Assembly (NCBI GenBank): GCA_945787585.1
Contig: CALZIG010000125.1
Location: 1-9,605, forward strand
Reading direction: 5' to 3'
DNA length: 9,605 bases
Origin: an uncultured Gammaproteobacteria bacterium
GTDB lineage: Bacteria; Pseudomonadota; Gammaproteobacteria; SZUA-140
In this document: positions 1 to 6,733 of the stretch, piece after piece
How positions within the stretch are numbered: position 1 is the first letter of the stretch
Layout: every line of letters begins with the position of its first letter
Made by a program: the position numbers and the translations under genes
Notes under the pieces: generated by a model
What the model was told of the DNA's origin: nothing
Seen by the model: only the letters and a program-made list of their open reading frames with translations
Databases searched by the model: none

Positions 1-29
1 ATTCAACCATGATACTAATAAAACTGTAC

Positions 30-33
30 AGGA
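30..33 (+). promoter_or_regulatory. Ribosome binding site deciding the start of beta-helix paralog 1
   Basis: AGGA with an 8-nt gap to the ATG at 42. The surrounding string AGGATAGTTAC recurs before the second paralog at the same distance from its ATG. This supports 42 rather than 9 as the start, since the site would lie inside the longer reading frame. Only 41 nt precede the gene here, so its promoter is outside the window or not recognisable. Confidence 0.7.
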
Positions 34-41
34 TAGTTACA

Positions 42-1637
42 ATGAGTGTGCCCGTAAAACTTAGACTTATACTGCCAATTTTGTCCTTTCTATTACTGGG
101 AACTAGTAATGCATTTGCTGCCATTTACTACGTATCCACTTCAGGCAACGACTCGTCTGGTAGCGGCGCTTCAAGCAGCCCCTGGAAAACAATCGGTTAC
201 GGAATCGATCAAATGGCCTCCGGCGATACGTTGCTTGTTAAAGCCGGTACCTATATTGGGAAAGAGAACTTCATCAACTCACGTCTTAACGATCTACCTA
301 GTGGCACACCTGGCAAGTACACAATAGTAAAAGCAGAAGTGCCTTTGGAAGTCACTATCAAAAATGACGGCTCGCTCAACTATTACGATAACCTGATACG
401 TCTCGAAGGAAACTATATTCATGTGGACGGTTTTATTGTAGATATGATTAATCAGAGCGAACCAGAATACAATGCGGAAGTCACGGGCAACTATAATAAA
501 ATCACGCGGAGTTTTTTTCGTCGCGAAGGGAATGTTAGTCAATACGGCGGCTGGGTATCGATTTTAGGCGATTATAACCTTGTCGAGGATAGCGCTGGCG
601 TCGGTGCTGCACGGTATGGTTTCTATACCGGTGGCCCTACTTCATCAGCGAGCCAAAATATTTTTCGTCGTATCGTTGCCAGAGTGGATTACTCTAATTC
701 TGACCAGCCAAAAGCGGCGTTTTCCGCCTACGGCAATGACACCGGCAATAATATGCACGATGTGTTGTTTCAAAACTGCATTGCGATTGATGGACGACGC
801 GGTCCCAGCAGTTCAGAAGACACCTATGGTGGATTTTATTTTCCTAAAAATGCGACGAATATTACAATCCAGGGCAGCATCGTACTCAACAATGAAGCAG
901 GACATGCCGGTTATTTTGTCAAAGAATTACAGGGCGATAATATCCATCTCGAACATTCTATCGCGTGGGATGTATATGGGAGTACTCACATAGCAGGCGT
1001 GCGCGCCAATGGCGCTGGCGGTCTTTATTTTGGACTCGACCATATGACCATCGGCAACACACTGGCGGCGTATTACAATAAAGACAGCGCTCAACAGCGG
1101 GTTTTAACCAATTCACTCTTCTACAATAACGCTGTATTATCCTCAGGTAGCGATTATGATTGGGCCTCAAAGACCAACAATGCTTTCTTTCCTATCTCAC
1201 AGGCGATCGGCATCCTTTCGATCATCAGCAATATCAATCTAAAATATATCCTTCGTGCCGAAACTGGCAGCGCCCTTGTTGGCAGCGCTAGCGGTGGCGA
1301 TAACATAGGAGCCGATGTCACCCAGCAATACGGCGTTTCAGGCACACTATGGGGGGAACCGGGGTTTGATCAACGCACCAGCAATGCCCTCTGGCCGTGG
1401 AAGTACGAAGATAAAATCAAAACATTATTCTCAATTTCAAACACACCGCCGGCTGGCAACATCCCCTCCAGCAATAATACTGTCAGAGGATTTACGGTCG
1501 CAAATGATCAATTTGGCAAGCGCATGACATTAACCCGTTACATTTGGCAATACCTGGGAAATGAGATCCCTTCTGAGATTTATGGTGCCTCATCAGTCTC
1601 GATTCCGACGGGAGGGAGCGCCGCTGTTATTCAGTAA
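42..1637 (+). CDS. Secreted right-handed parallel beta-helix protein, paralog 1 (function unknown)
   Basis: A 531-aa protein. The ATG at 42 is chosen over the in-frame ATG at 9 because AGGA (30-33) lies 8 nt upstream, and the downstream paralog has the same leader and N-terminal spacing. Residues 1-26 form a signal peptide (Lys/Arg, hydrophobic core, likely cut after Ala-Phe-Ala), so the protein is exported. The mature N-terminus (IYYVSTSGND, then PWKTIGYGID and GDTLLVKAGTY) is typical of DUF1565/pectate-lyase-like beta-helix proteins. The rest has the short Asn/Gly/Ile-rich strands and turns of a beta-helix (e.g. GGFYFPKN, QGSIVLNNEA, LEHSIAW, LDHMTIG). The C-terminus carries a strongly conserved tail (GFTVANDQFGK, TLTRYIWQYLGNEIP). 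The only mature cysteine is Cys246. No catalytic site could be assigned; a polysaccharide lyase, epimerase or non-enzymatic matrix role are all possible. About 71% identical to the product of 4813-6405. The beta-helix fold call is fairly sure; function is unknown. Confidence 0.85.
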   Translation: MSVPVKLRLILPILSFLLLGTSNAFAAIYYVSTSGNDSSGSGASSSPWKTIGYGIDQMASGDTLLVKAGTYIGKENFINSRLNDLPSGTPGKYTIVKAEVPLEVTIKNDGSLNYYDNLIRLEGNYIHVDGFIVDMINQSEPEYNAEVTGNYNKITRSFFRREGNVSQYGGWVSILGDYNLVEDSAGVGAARYGFYTGGPTSSASQNIFRRIVARVDYSNSDQPKAAFSAYGNDTGNNMHDVLFQNCIAIDGRRGPSSSEDTYGGFYFPKNATNITIQGSIVLNNEAGHAGYFVKELQGDNIHLEHSIAWDVYGSTHIAGVRANGAGGLYFGLDHMTIGNTLAAYYNKDSAQQRVLTNSLFYNNAVLSSGSDYDWASKTNNAFFPISQAIGILSIISNINLKYILRAETGSALVGSASGGDNIGADVTQQYGVSGTLWGEPGFDQRTSNALWPWKYEDKIKTLFSISNTPPAGNIPSSNNTVRGFTVANDQFGKRMTLTRYIWQYLGNEIPSEIYGASSVSIPTGGSAAVIQ

Positions 1638-1662
1638 TCATGAGTAGCATATTTTTAGCGCG

Positions 1663-1685
1663 CACTAAATAGAAACCATTTAGTG
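1663..1685. repeat. Inverted repeat downstream of beta-helix paralog 1
   Basis: Perfect 8-bp arms CACTAAAT (1663-1670) and ATTTAGTG (1678-1685) around a 7-nt loop, 25 nt after the stop codon of the first beta-helix gene. As RNA it would be a short AT-rich hairpin. There is no T-tract after it, so it is a poor intrinsic terminator; it could be an mRNA 3' stabilising hairpin or a protein-binding site. Confidence 0.45.
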
Positions 1686-1716
1686 ACAGAACACTCACAG
1701 GTGAGAGCTTTAATAC

Positions 1717-1732
1717 GCCGCTAAACTGCGGC
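1717..1732. repeat. Short GC-rich hairpin
   Basis: Arms GCCGC (1717-1721) and GCGGC (1728-1732) with the 6-nt loop TAAACT. It is the only GC-rich stem in an otherwise AT-rich gap, but it has just five base pairs and no U-tract follows. It may act with the upstream AT stem as a 3' end structure for the first gene; this is weak. Confidence 0.3.
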
Positions 1733-1817
1733 AATGTTATCTATCAAATAAATTCTCTATCTATCTAATAAATGAAGACTATTTAGATATGAACCTTACT
1801 TTCAAATATTTAGTTGT

Positions 1818-1846
1818 TTGTATAGTATGATGCTTGTTTGTACAAT
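1818..1846 (+). promoter_or_regulatory. Possible sigma-70-type promoter for the lipoprotein gene
   Basis: A -35-like TTGTAT (1818-1823) is separated by 17 bp from a -10-like TACAAT (1841-1846, five of six consensus bases). The -35 matches only at TTG. It would leave a leader of roughly 180 nt before the TTG start at 2036. Tentative: AT-rich DNA gives such matches often. Confidence 0.25.
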
Positions 1847-2035
1847 ACTCGCCACATTGAATTTCAATATTTAATGCAAGTAGCACTTTCACAGAATACA
1901 CAGCAGTTAGCGCAAATACACATGAATTTTACAGGGTACATGTGGCATAATTCTTGATTGATATTTTAAGCATAAAGTGAAATAACAACCTGTTTCAATT
2001 TTGATCACAGAAGTCGTTTATAGAGCCATCATCCT

Positions 2036-4771
2036 TTGACCATAAAAAAATTAACTGCTAGCAGCACACACGCCTCAGCATCAGTCATTAAGCTACCTGG
2101 GGTATTCACCCTAATCCTATCTCTTTTAGTAGCGGGCTGTGGTAGTGCTGGTAATGACACGTCCGCTACGGATAGTGATGCAGCAGCAAACACTTCGAGC
2201 AGCACTCAATCTACCGTTAACAACGTATCAGCAATCATCACGCCGATTGTTGGCTCTGCCAATGATGCTGAGGAAGAGGCCGCTACAGGTTCAATCGATG
2301 CCGCTAGTAGTGACCTCGAACTCATCTACGAACCCGGTGGCTCAGGAGAACAGCGCGTTGGTTTGCGCTTCAGTCTGGATATCCCTAAAAATAGCATTGT
2401 CACGCGGGCTTACATTCAATTCACCAGCGATGAAGTGTCAACTGGTGAAAGCAGTCTGACTATCCGTGCCGAATACAGTGCGAATGCGGCATCTTTTTCT
2501 ACAAATAATTTCGATATTTCATCTCGCCCTGTCACCACTGCATCAGTCGACTGGACACCACCCGAGTGGAATACCACAGGGGAAAGTGGAATTGACCAGC
2601 GCACCCCTGATATCAGCACCCTCGCCCAGAAAGTAGTAGATCTCTCTGACTGGCAAGCCAATAATTACATCGCATTTATCATTACTGGTACGGGTACTCG
2701 CACGTCGGTATCCCATGACGGTTCACCTGTGTTTGCACCAAAACTGTACATTGAATACGCAGTCAATGAACCCGAACCTGAGCCTATTCCGCCATCACCA
2801 GAGCCTGTGACTCCACCGCCTGCACCCGTCGATCATTTCCCCATAGCAGAGAATGACACCCTGAGCACTTCAGAAAACACGGCTGTCTCTTTCAACCTGC
2901 TCAGCAATGATCATGGTCTTGAAGATGGTGGCATTGTGATCACTCTAAGCAGTGCACCGGCCAATGGCAGCACATCCCTTGCTCAAAATGGCACGGTGAC
3001 ATACAGCCCCAATGGTGGCTATGCAGGCAGTGATCAGTTCACCTATCGCGTCACAGATGCCGATGGCGATTCAAGCAGTGCCATTGTTAATGTAACCATT
3101 GACGCGATTAATTATTTGCCCATCGCTCACGACGATAGTATCGAAATTAACGCGGGGTCATCAGTCACGGTGAATGTCCTCACCAATGACACAGGACTCG
3201 AAGACGGCGGTATCACTGTCACACTCGACAACACACCAACTAACGGTAGCGTTCAGATTGACCAGAACGGCACAATTACCTACACCCCCAACAGTGGCTA
3301 TGTCGGCAGTGACTCCCTTACATACCGCATCACAGACAGTGATGGGGATAGCAGTAGCGCTAACTTCAATCTCATTATTCATCCACTTATCAGCCAACAA
3401 CCCGCCAGTGATGATGCCGAAGAGACAATGTCAACCGGCAGAATGGATCTTGCAAGCAGCAATCTCGAACTTACACTACACACCAATGGCACGGGTGGCC
3501 AGCGTGTGGGGCTGCGTTTTAAACTAGACGTCCCCAGTAATAGCATTATTACCAATGCCTATATCCAGTTTACAACCAGCCAGACCTCGTCTGGAGTAAG
3601 CAACCTGTTTATCTTCGCTGAGAAAAGCACCAATGCAGCAGCTTTTGCAAGTAATGACCTGAATCTTTTTCGCCGTCCCGCCTCAGATATAACGATTAAC
3701 TGGATGCCGCCTGACTGGAATACGATCGGTCAGAAGGAGATTAGCCAACGTACGCCAGATTTAAGTGCGCTCATTCAGGAAATCATTACATTAGACAACT
3801 GGCAGGCCAGCAACCATATCGCTTTTACCATATACGGCAGTGGCACTCGAATAGCGTACTCACTTGACAGCTCACTATTAAATCTAGGCACCACTGAACT
3901 AGCGCCACAGCTTTATGTTGAATATGCCCCAGCTGATGCAACGTCACCGCTGCCAGCCCCCACTAACACGTTTCCAATCGCGCATCTGGATAGTCTCACG
4001 ACGATAAAAAATACGCCGGTAAGCATCAACGTACTAAGTAATGATGAAGGACTCTCAGATGCACCCATTAACGTCACCATCAGCACCCCCGCCCCAAATG
4101 GGCGTGTTGTTATTGGCCAAAATGGCAACCTCACCTACACACCAGATAGTGATTATTTAGGGACAGATACCTTCACTTACACCATCACAGACGCCAATAG
4201 CGACGCCGATTCTGCAAGTGTCAACGTCTCAATTAATGACTCCAATCATTTACCCGTTGCCAATGCTGATAACGTCACAACGCAAACCAGCACACCGGTG
4301 ACGATTGCTGTACTTGATAATGACACGGGTATAGAAGACAGCCCAATCACTATGGCCATTTCAACGCACCCCATCAATGGAAGCGTGACCATTGAACCAG
4401 ACAATACGATCACCTACACCTCGAATGCAGATTACTTCGGGCCTGATAGTTTCGGTTACACCATTACAGACATAGACAACGACAGCGCCGCTGCCAACGT
4501 ACAGATTACCGTCACATGCACCTCTGGGATTTGCTCAAAGACCATTAGAGCCACATGGGATGCGAATGCAGAACCGAACATCAGTGGATACTACCTCCAT
4601 CATGGTACACAATCAGGTACATACACAGATAAAATCTGGGTGGGTGATATGACATCATATGATTTTATTACCTCCGAATTGACAGACCACTTCTTCGCAG
4701 TTTCAGCGGTGAATACGTCAAGCGATGAGTCCGATCTATCCGCCGAAGCATCGATATCACTAGCGCCATGA
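2036..4771 (+). CDS. Large multidomain surface lipoprotein with duplicated beta-sandwich/cadherin-like module and C-terminal Fn3
   Basis: A 911-aa protein from a TTG start; no in-frame ATG lies before the signal peptide, and the Shine-Dalgarno is weak. A lipobox LVAGC (31-35) makes Cys35 the lipidated residue. Gly36 at +2 is not the inner-membrane-retention Asp, so an outer-membrane location is likely. Domains: beta-sandwich resembling DNRLRE-type carbohydrate-binding/anchor domains (about 76-242: QRVGLRF, AYIQFT, QRTPDIS, AFIITGTGTR); Pro/Glu linker (243-266); two cadherin/Ig-like (Big_9-type) domains (267-451); a second beta-sandwich (459-635); a Pro linker; two more Ig-like domains (646-827); and a fibronectin-III-like domain (835-911). 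Each Ig-like domain ends in an acidic TD-x-(D/N)-x-D loop (Asp341, 434, 719, 812), a possible Ca2+ site. Cys828 and Cys833 could form a disulfide before Fn3. Probably a surface adhesion or polysaccharide-binding scaffold; the partner is unknown. The second beta-helix gene begins 41 bp later. Confidence 0.85.
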   Translation: MTIKKLTASSTHASASVIKLPGVFTLILSLLVAGCGSAGNDTSATDSDAAANTSSSTQSTVNNVSAIITPIVGSANDAEEEAATGSIDAASSDLELIYEPGGSGEQRVGLRFSLDIPKNSIVTRAYIQFTSDEVSTGESSLTIRAEYSANAASFSTNNFDISSRPVTTASVDWTPPEWNTTGESGIDQRTPDISTLAQKVVDLSDWQANNYIAFIITGTGTRTSVSHDGSPVFAPKLYIEYAVNEPEPEPIPPSPEPVTPPPAPVDHFPIAENDTLSTSENTAVSFNLLSNDHGLEDGGIVITLSSAPANGSTSLAQNGTVTYSPNGGYAGSDQFTYRVTDADGDSSSAIVNVTIDAINYLPIAHDDSIEINAGSSVTVNVLTNDTGLEDGGITVTLDNTPTNGSVQIDQNGTITYTPNSGYVGSDSLTYRITDSDGDSSSANFNLIIHPLISQQPASDDAEETMSTGRMDLASSNLELTLHTNGTGGQRVGLRFKLDVPSNSIITNAYIQFTTSQTSSGVSNLFIFAEKSTNAAAFASNDLNLFRRPASDITINWMPPDWNTIGQKEISQRTPDLSALIQEIITLDNWQASNHIAFTIYGSGTRIAYSLDSSLLNLGTTELAPQLYVEYAPADATSPLPAPTNTFPIAHLDSLTTIKNTPVSINVLSNDEGLSDAPINVTISTPAPNGRVVIGQNGNLTYTPDSDYLGTDTFTYTITDANSDADSASVNVSINDSNHLPVANADNVTTQTSTPVTIAVLDNDTGIEDSPITMAISTHPINGSVTIEPDNTITYTSNADYFGPDSFGYTITDIDNDSAAANVQITVTCTSGICSKTIRATWDANAEPNISGYYLHHGTQSGTYTDKIWVGDMTSYDFITSELTDHFFAVSAVNTSSDESDLSAEASISLAP

Positions 4772-4800
4772 TCGGCCCATTTCATCAGAACAAAGGCTAA

Positions 4801-4804
4801 AGGA
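4801..4804 (+). promoter_or_regulatory. Ribosome binding site of beta-helix paralog 2
   Basis: AGGA 8 nt before the ATG at 4813, within the leader AGGATAGTTAC that also precedes the first paralog. The match outside this element is slight. The 41-bp gap after the lipoprotein stop contains no promoter or terminator that I can see, which favours co-transcription with the lipoprotein. Confidence 0.7.
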
Positions 4805-4812
4805 TAGTTACC

Positions 4813-6405
4813 ATGAACGCTTCAGTAAAATTCAGACTACTATTGCCAGCCCTGTTAATTTTCTTATTCTGGAATAACAGTGCCATCGCGGCTATTTACT
4901 ATGTTGCAACAACAGGGAGCAATCTGTTTGGCGATGGCACGTCTAATGACCCGTGGAAAACGATTGGTTATGGCATCGATAAAATGAAGTCGGGGGATAC
5001 ATTAATAGTAAAAGCCGGCATCTATCGGGGAAAAGAGAACTTCATCAACTCTCGCCTTTCTACACTTCCCAGCGGTGGCCCGGGAAACTACACTACCATC
5101 AAAGCAGAATCGCCATTCACTGCCATTATTAGCAACAGTGCGCCGTTAAACTACTATGATAATCTATTACTCATCGAAGTAGATTATATCCACATCGATG
5201 GCTTTGTATTTAACATGATCAATCAGAAAGAACCGGAATACAATGCTGAAGTATTGGGTAATTATAATAAAATCACCCAAAGTCTTTTCCGTAGAGAAGG
5301 CGATGTCAATGAATTTGGTGGCTGGGTATCGATACTGGGGGATTATAATCTCGTCGAAGATAGCGCAGGCGTAGGCGCTGCCCGCTATGGTTTCTATACA
5401 GGCGGCCCTGGCTCATCCGCCAGCCAGAATATTTTTCGTCGCATCGTTGCACGCGTTGACTATTCAAATTCACTACAACCAAAATCTGCCTTTGCTGTTT
5501 ACGGCAACAATGATGGCACCAATGTACGGGATGTCTTATGCCAGAACTGTATCGCGATCGATGGAAACCGCGGCCCTAGCGGCTCCGAAGAAACCTATGG
5601 CGGTTTTTATTTCCCTAAAAATGCCGCCAATGTAACGGTACAAGGTAGCATCGTACTCAACAATGAAGCCGCACATGCCGGCTATTTTGCCAAAGAATTA
5701 CACGGCGAAAATATCCGCTTAGAACATTCCATTGCATGGGGCGTTTATGGCACCTCATATATCGCAGGTGTCCGTGCCAATGGTGCGGGCGGCCCCTATT
5801 TTGGCATCGATCACATGACCATCGGTGCCAACCCCGTCGCCTATTACAACAAGGACAGTTCAACGCAACGCGTGATGACCAATACCCTTTTTTATAACAA
5901 TGCCACCACCAGTACTTCAGATTACGGCTGGACACGCAATTCACATAACGCCTTTTTTCCTGCAACACAGGCCACAGGAAGTAATGCTGTGACGACCAAT
6001 ATTAATCTGAAATATATCCTTCGCGCGGAGAGTAACAGCGCACTGGTGGGCGCTGCCAGCGATGGCGGCAACATCGGTGCCGACGTCACAAAGCAATATG
6101 GGGTATCAGGCACGTTATGGGGAGAAGCGGGCTACAATCAACGCACCAGCGCTAATCTATGGCCATGGAAACACGAAGATAAGATCAAGGAATGGTTTGC
6201 TCTTCCTAATGTGCCGCCAACGGGTAACATCCCCGCGATTAATAATACAGTCCGAGGCTTTACTGTCGCCAATGATCAATTTGGCAAACAGATGACATTA
6301 ACCCGTTACATCTGGCAGTACCTGGGTAACGAAATCCCCGCCGGCATCTATAGCTCCACATCAGTGGCAGCCCCTACAGGGCACGCTGTTGCACTGGTGC
6401 CATAG
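4813..6405 (+). CDS. Secreted right-handed parallel beta-helix protein, paralog 2 (function unknown)
   Basis: A 530-aa paralog of the product of 42-1637. The two align end to end with a single one-residue gap near residue 369; roughly 379 of 531 positions are identical by hand count. Residues 1-26 are a signal peptide, likely cut after Ala-Ile-Ala, exactly where the first paralog is cut. Conserved blocks include PWKTIGYGID, GKENFINSRL, GGWVSILGDYNLVEDS (from 169), ASQNIFRRIVARVDYSNS, GGFYFPKN, LWPWK and TLTRYIWQYLGNEIP near the C-terminus. Unlike paralog 1 it has a CxxC (Cys243-Gln-Asn-Cys246), where paralog 1 has Phe243. The signal peptide and the region around residues 96-110 diverge most. 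It follows the lipoprotein by 41 bp, so co-expression is likely. No enzymatic residues can be assigned; it could be a polysaccharide-active enzyme or a structural exoprotein. Confidence 0.86.
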   Translation: MNASVKFRLLLPALLIFLFWNNSAIAAIYYVATTGSNLFGDGTSNDPWKTIGYGIDKMKSGDTLIVKAGIYRGKENFINSRLSTLPSGGPGNYTTIKAESPFTAIISNSAPLNYYDNLLLIEVDYIHIDGFVFNMINQKEPEYNAEVLGNYNKITQSLFRREGDVNEFGGWVSILGDYNLVEDSAGVGAARYGFYTGGPGSSASQNIFRRIVARVDYSNSLQPKSAFAVYGNNDGTNVRDVLCQNCIAIDGNRGPSGSEETYGGFYFPKNAANVTVQGSIVLNNEAAHAGYFAKELHGENIRLEHSIAWGVYGTSYIAGVRANGAGGPYFGIDHMTIGANPVAYYNKDSSTQRVMTNTLFYNNATTSTSDYGWTRNSHNAFFPATQATGSNAVTTNINLKYILRAESNSALVGAASDGGNIGADVTKQYGVSGTLWGEAGYNQRTSANLWPWKHEDKIKEWFALPNVPPTGNIPAINNTVRGFTVANDQFGKQMTLTRYIWQYLGNEIPAGIYSSTSVAAPTGHAVALVP

Positions 6406-6544
6406 TGTTGACGACCCACTCCTGCTCACATCATTGATGCGATAATTAGCCGCTCTAACCTACCCGCATAAGGGGTAAATGGCCCACGCCACGCTTATCT
6501 ATCTTCTTAACCCTTCCGTGGTCGAATGCGGACACCTGCGTACC

Positions 6545-6581
6545 TCAGCCAGAGAAACCAATCGATGACATTCCTGGCTGA
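6545..6581. repeat. Inverted repeat with long loop
   Basis: Perfect 8-bp arms TCAGCCAG (6545-6552) and CTGGCTGA (6574-6581) separated by 21 nt, about 140 nt after the stop of the second beta-helix gene. There is no T-run downstream, so it is not a canonical terminator. It may be a transcript 3' structure or a coincidence. Confidence 0.35.
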
Positions 6582-6679
6582 TAGTGGCATCGCGCTTGCA
6601 TACTAAGAACAAGATGCGCTATTTTTCAGACACAATGTCGACTATCATTAAAGCACCGGACAGAAAACTTAACCTGTTG

Positions 6680-6696
6680 ATTTCATATAATGAAAT
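6680..6696. promoter_or_regulatory. Perfect 17-bp palindrome overlapping the -10 box (candidate operator)
   Basis: Arms ATTTCAT (6680-6686) and ATGAAAT (6690-6696) are exact reverse complements around ATA. The TATAAT box spans its centre and right arm, so a dimeric regulator bound here would block or remodel the promoter. The regulator is not encoded in the window. Confidence 0.5.
6686..6691 (+). promoter_or_regulatory. Candidate -10 box of the thiolase-carboxylase operon
   Basis: A perfect TATAAT, 42 nt before the thiolase ATG, which would put transcription start near 6698. At a 16-18 bp spacing the upstream hexamer (around 6662-6669, e.g. GAAAAC) is a poor -35, and there is no TG extension. 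The promoter may therefore be weak or activator-dependent, or the match may be chance. Its overlap with one palindrome and closeness to another raise its credibility. Confidence 0.45.
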
Positions 6697-6714
6697 TGAC
6701 CCCAAGGTCAGTTT
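6693..6714. promoter_or_regulatory. 22-bp imperfect palindrome at the predicted transcription start (candidate operator)
   Basis: Arms AAATTGACC (6693-6701) and GGTCAGTTT (6706-6714) are reverse complements at eight of nine positions, around CCAA. It starts two bases after the -10 box and overlaps the right arm of the 17-bp palindrome, a typical place for a repressor operator. It could alternatively form a 5' leader hairpin ending 6 nt before the Shine-Dalgarno. The regulator (TetR-, GntR- or MerR-type are the usual ones for such operons) cannot be identified. Confidence 0.5.
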
Positions 6715-6720
6715 TGTTTA

Positions 6721-6726
6721 AAGGAG
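6721..6726 (+). promoter_or_regulatory. Strong Shine-Dalgarno of the thiolase gene
   Basis: AAGGAG with a 7-nt spacer to the ATG at 6734, the best ribosome-binding site in the window. It fixes the start codon. Confidence 0.85.
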
Positions 6727-6733
6727 ATGCGCT

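Larger units (their letters stand above)
1638..2035. other. AT-rich intergenic region with several inverted and direct repeats
   Basis: This 398-nt stretch contains no convincing gene. It holds several inverted repeats: CACTAAAT/ATTTAGTG (1663-1685), CTCAC/GTGAG (1694-1705), GCCGC/GCGGC (1717-1732), ATTGAA-T-TTCAAT (1856-1868) and CACATG/CATGTG (1919-1944). The 9-mer TTGTTTGTA occurs at 1814 and again at 1834, a 20-bp period. A possible promoter lies within it. No stem is followed by a clear T-run, so no intrinsic terminator is called. The region probably carries the promoter and leader of the lipoprotein gene at 2036. Confidence 0.6.
6406..6733. other. Intergenic region between surface genes and catabolic operon
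   Basis: These 328 nt hold no gene I can support. Its 5' two thirds contain weak stems only: TACCC/GGGTA (6461-6477) and TCAGCCAG/CTGGCTGA (6545-6581), neither followed by a T-tract. Two 11-mers that also occur in the thiolase 5' end appear side by side at 6612-6633. The last 60 nt carry a TATAAT box, two palindromes and the thiolase Shine-Dalgarno, and form the regulatory part. Confidence 0.6.

Noticed and set aside
9..41. In-frame ATG at 9 giving 11 extra N-terminal residues on beta-helix paralog 1
   Set aside because: The ATG at 42 has the Shine-Dalgarno and leader shared with paralog 2 and places the signal peptide and its cleavage site at the same residue numbers.
1954..1983. Second promoter candidate TTGATT with a -10 at TGAAAT closer to the lipoprotein start
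   Set aside because: The -10 matches four of six bases at an 18-bp spacing, no better than random AT-rich sequence.
1994..2009. Possible CRP-type site near TGATCACA
   Set aside because: Only the right half (TCACA) matches; the left half is TTCAA instead of TGTGA, so the symmetric site is not supported.
2764..2835. Pro/Glu-rich repeat in the lipoprotein as a DNA repeat or phase-variable tract
   Set aside because: The codons vary and there is no short perfect tandem unit at the DNA level; it is an ordinary interdomain linker.
5657..5968. Minus-strand open frame rich in Cys, Arg and Trp opposite beta-helix paralog 2
   Set aside because: The composition is what reverse reading of Gly/Ala/Asn-rich codons produces; there is no ribosome site and no domain.
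6461..6477. TACCC/GGGTA hairpin after the second beta-helix gene as a terminator
   Set aside because: Only five base pairs and no T-tract follows; too weak to call.
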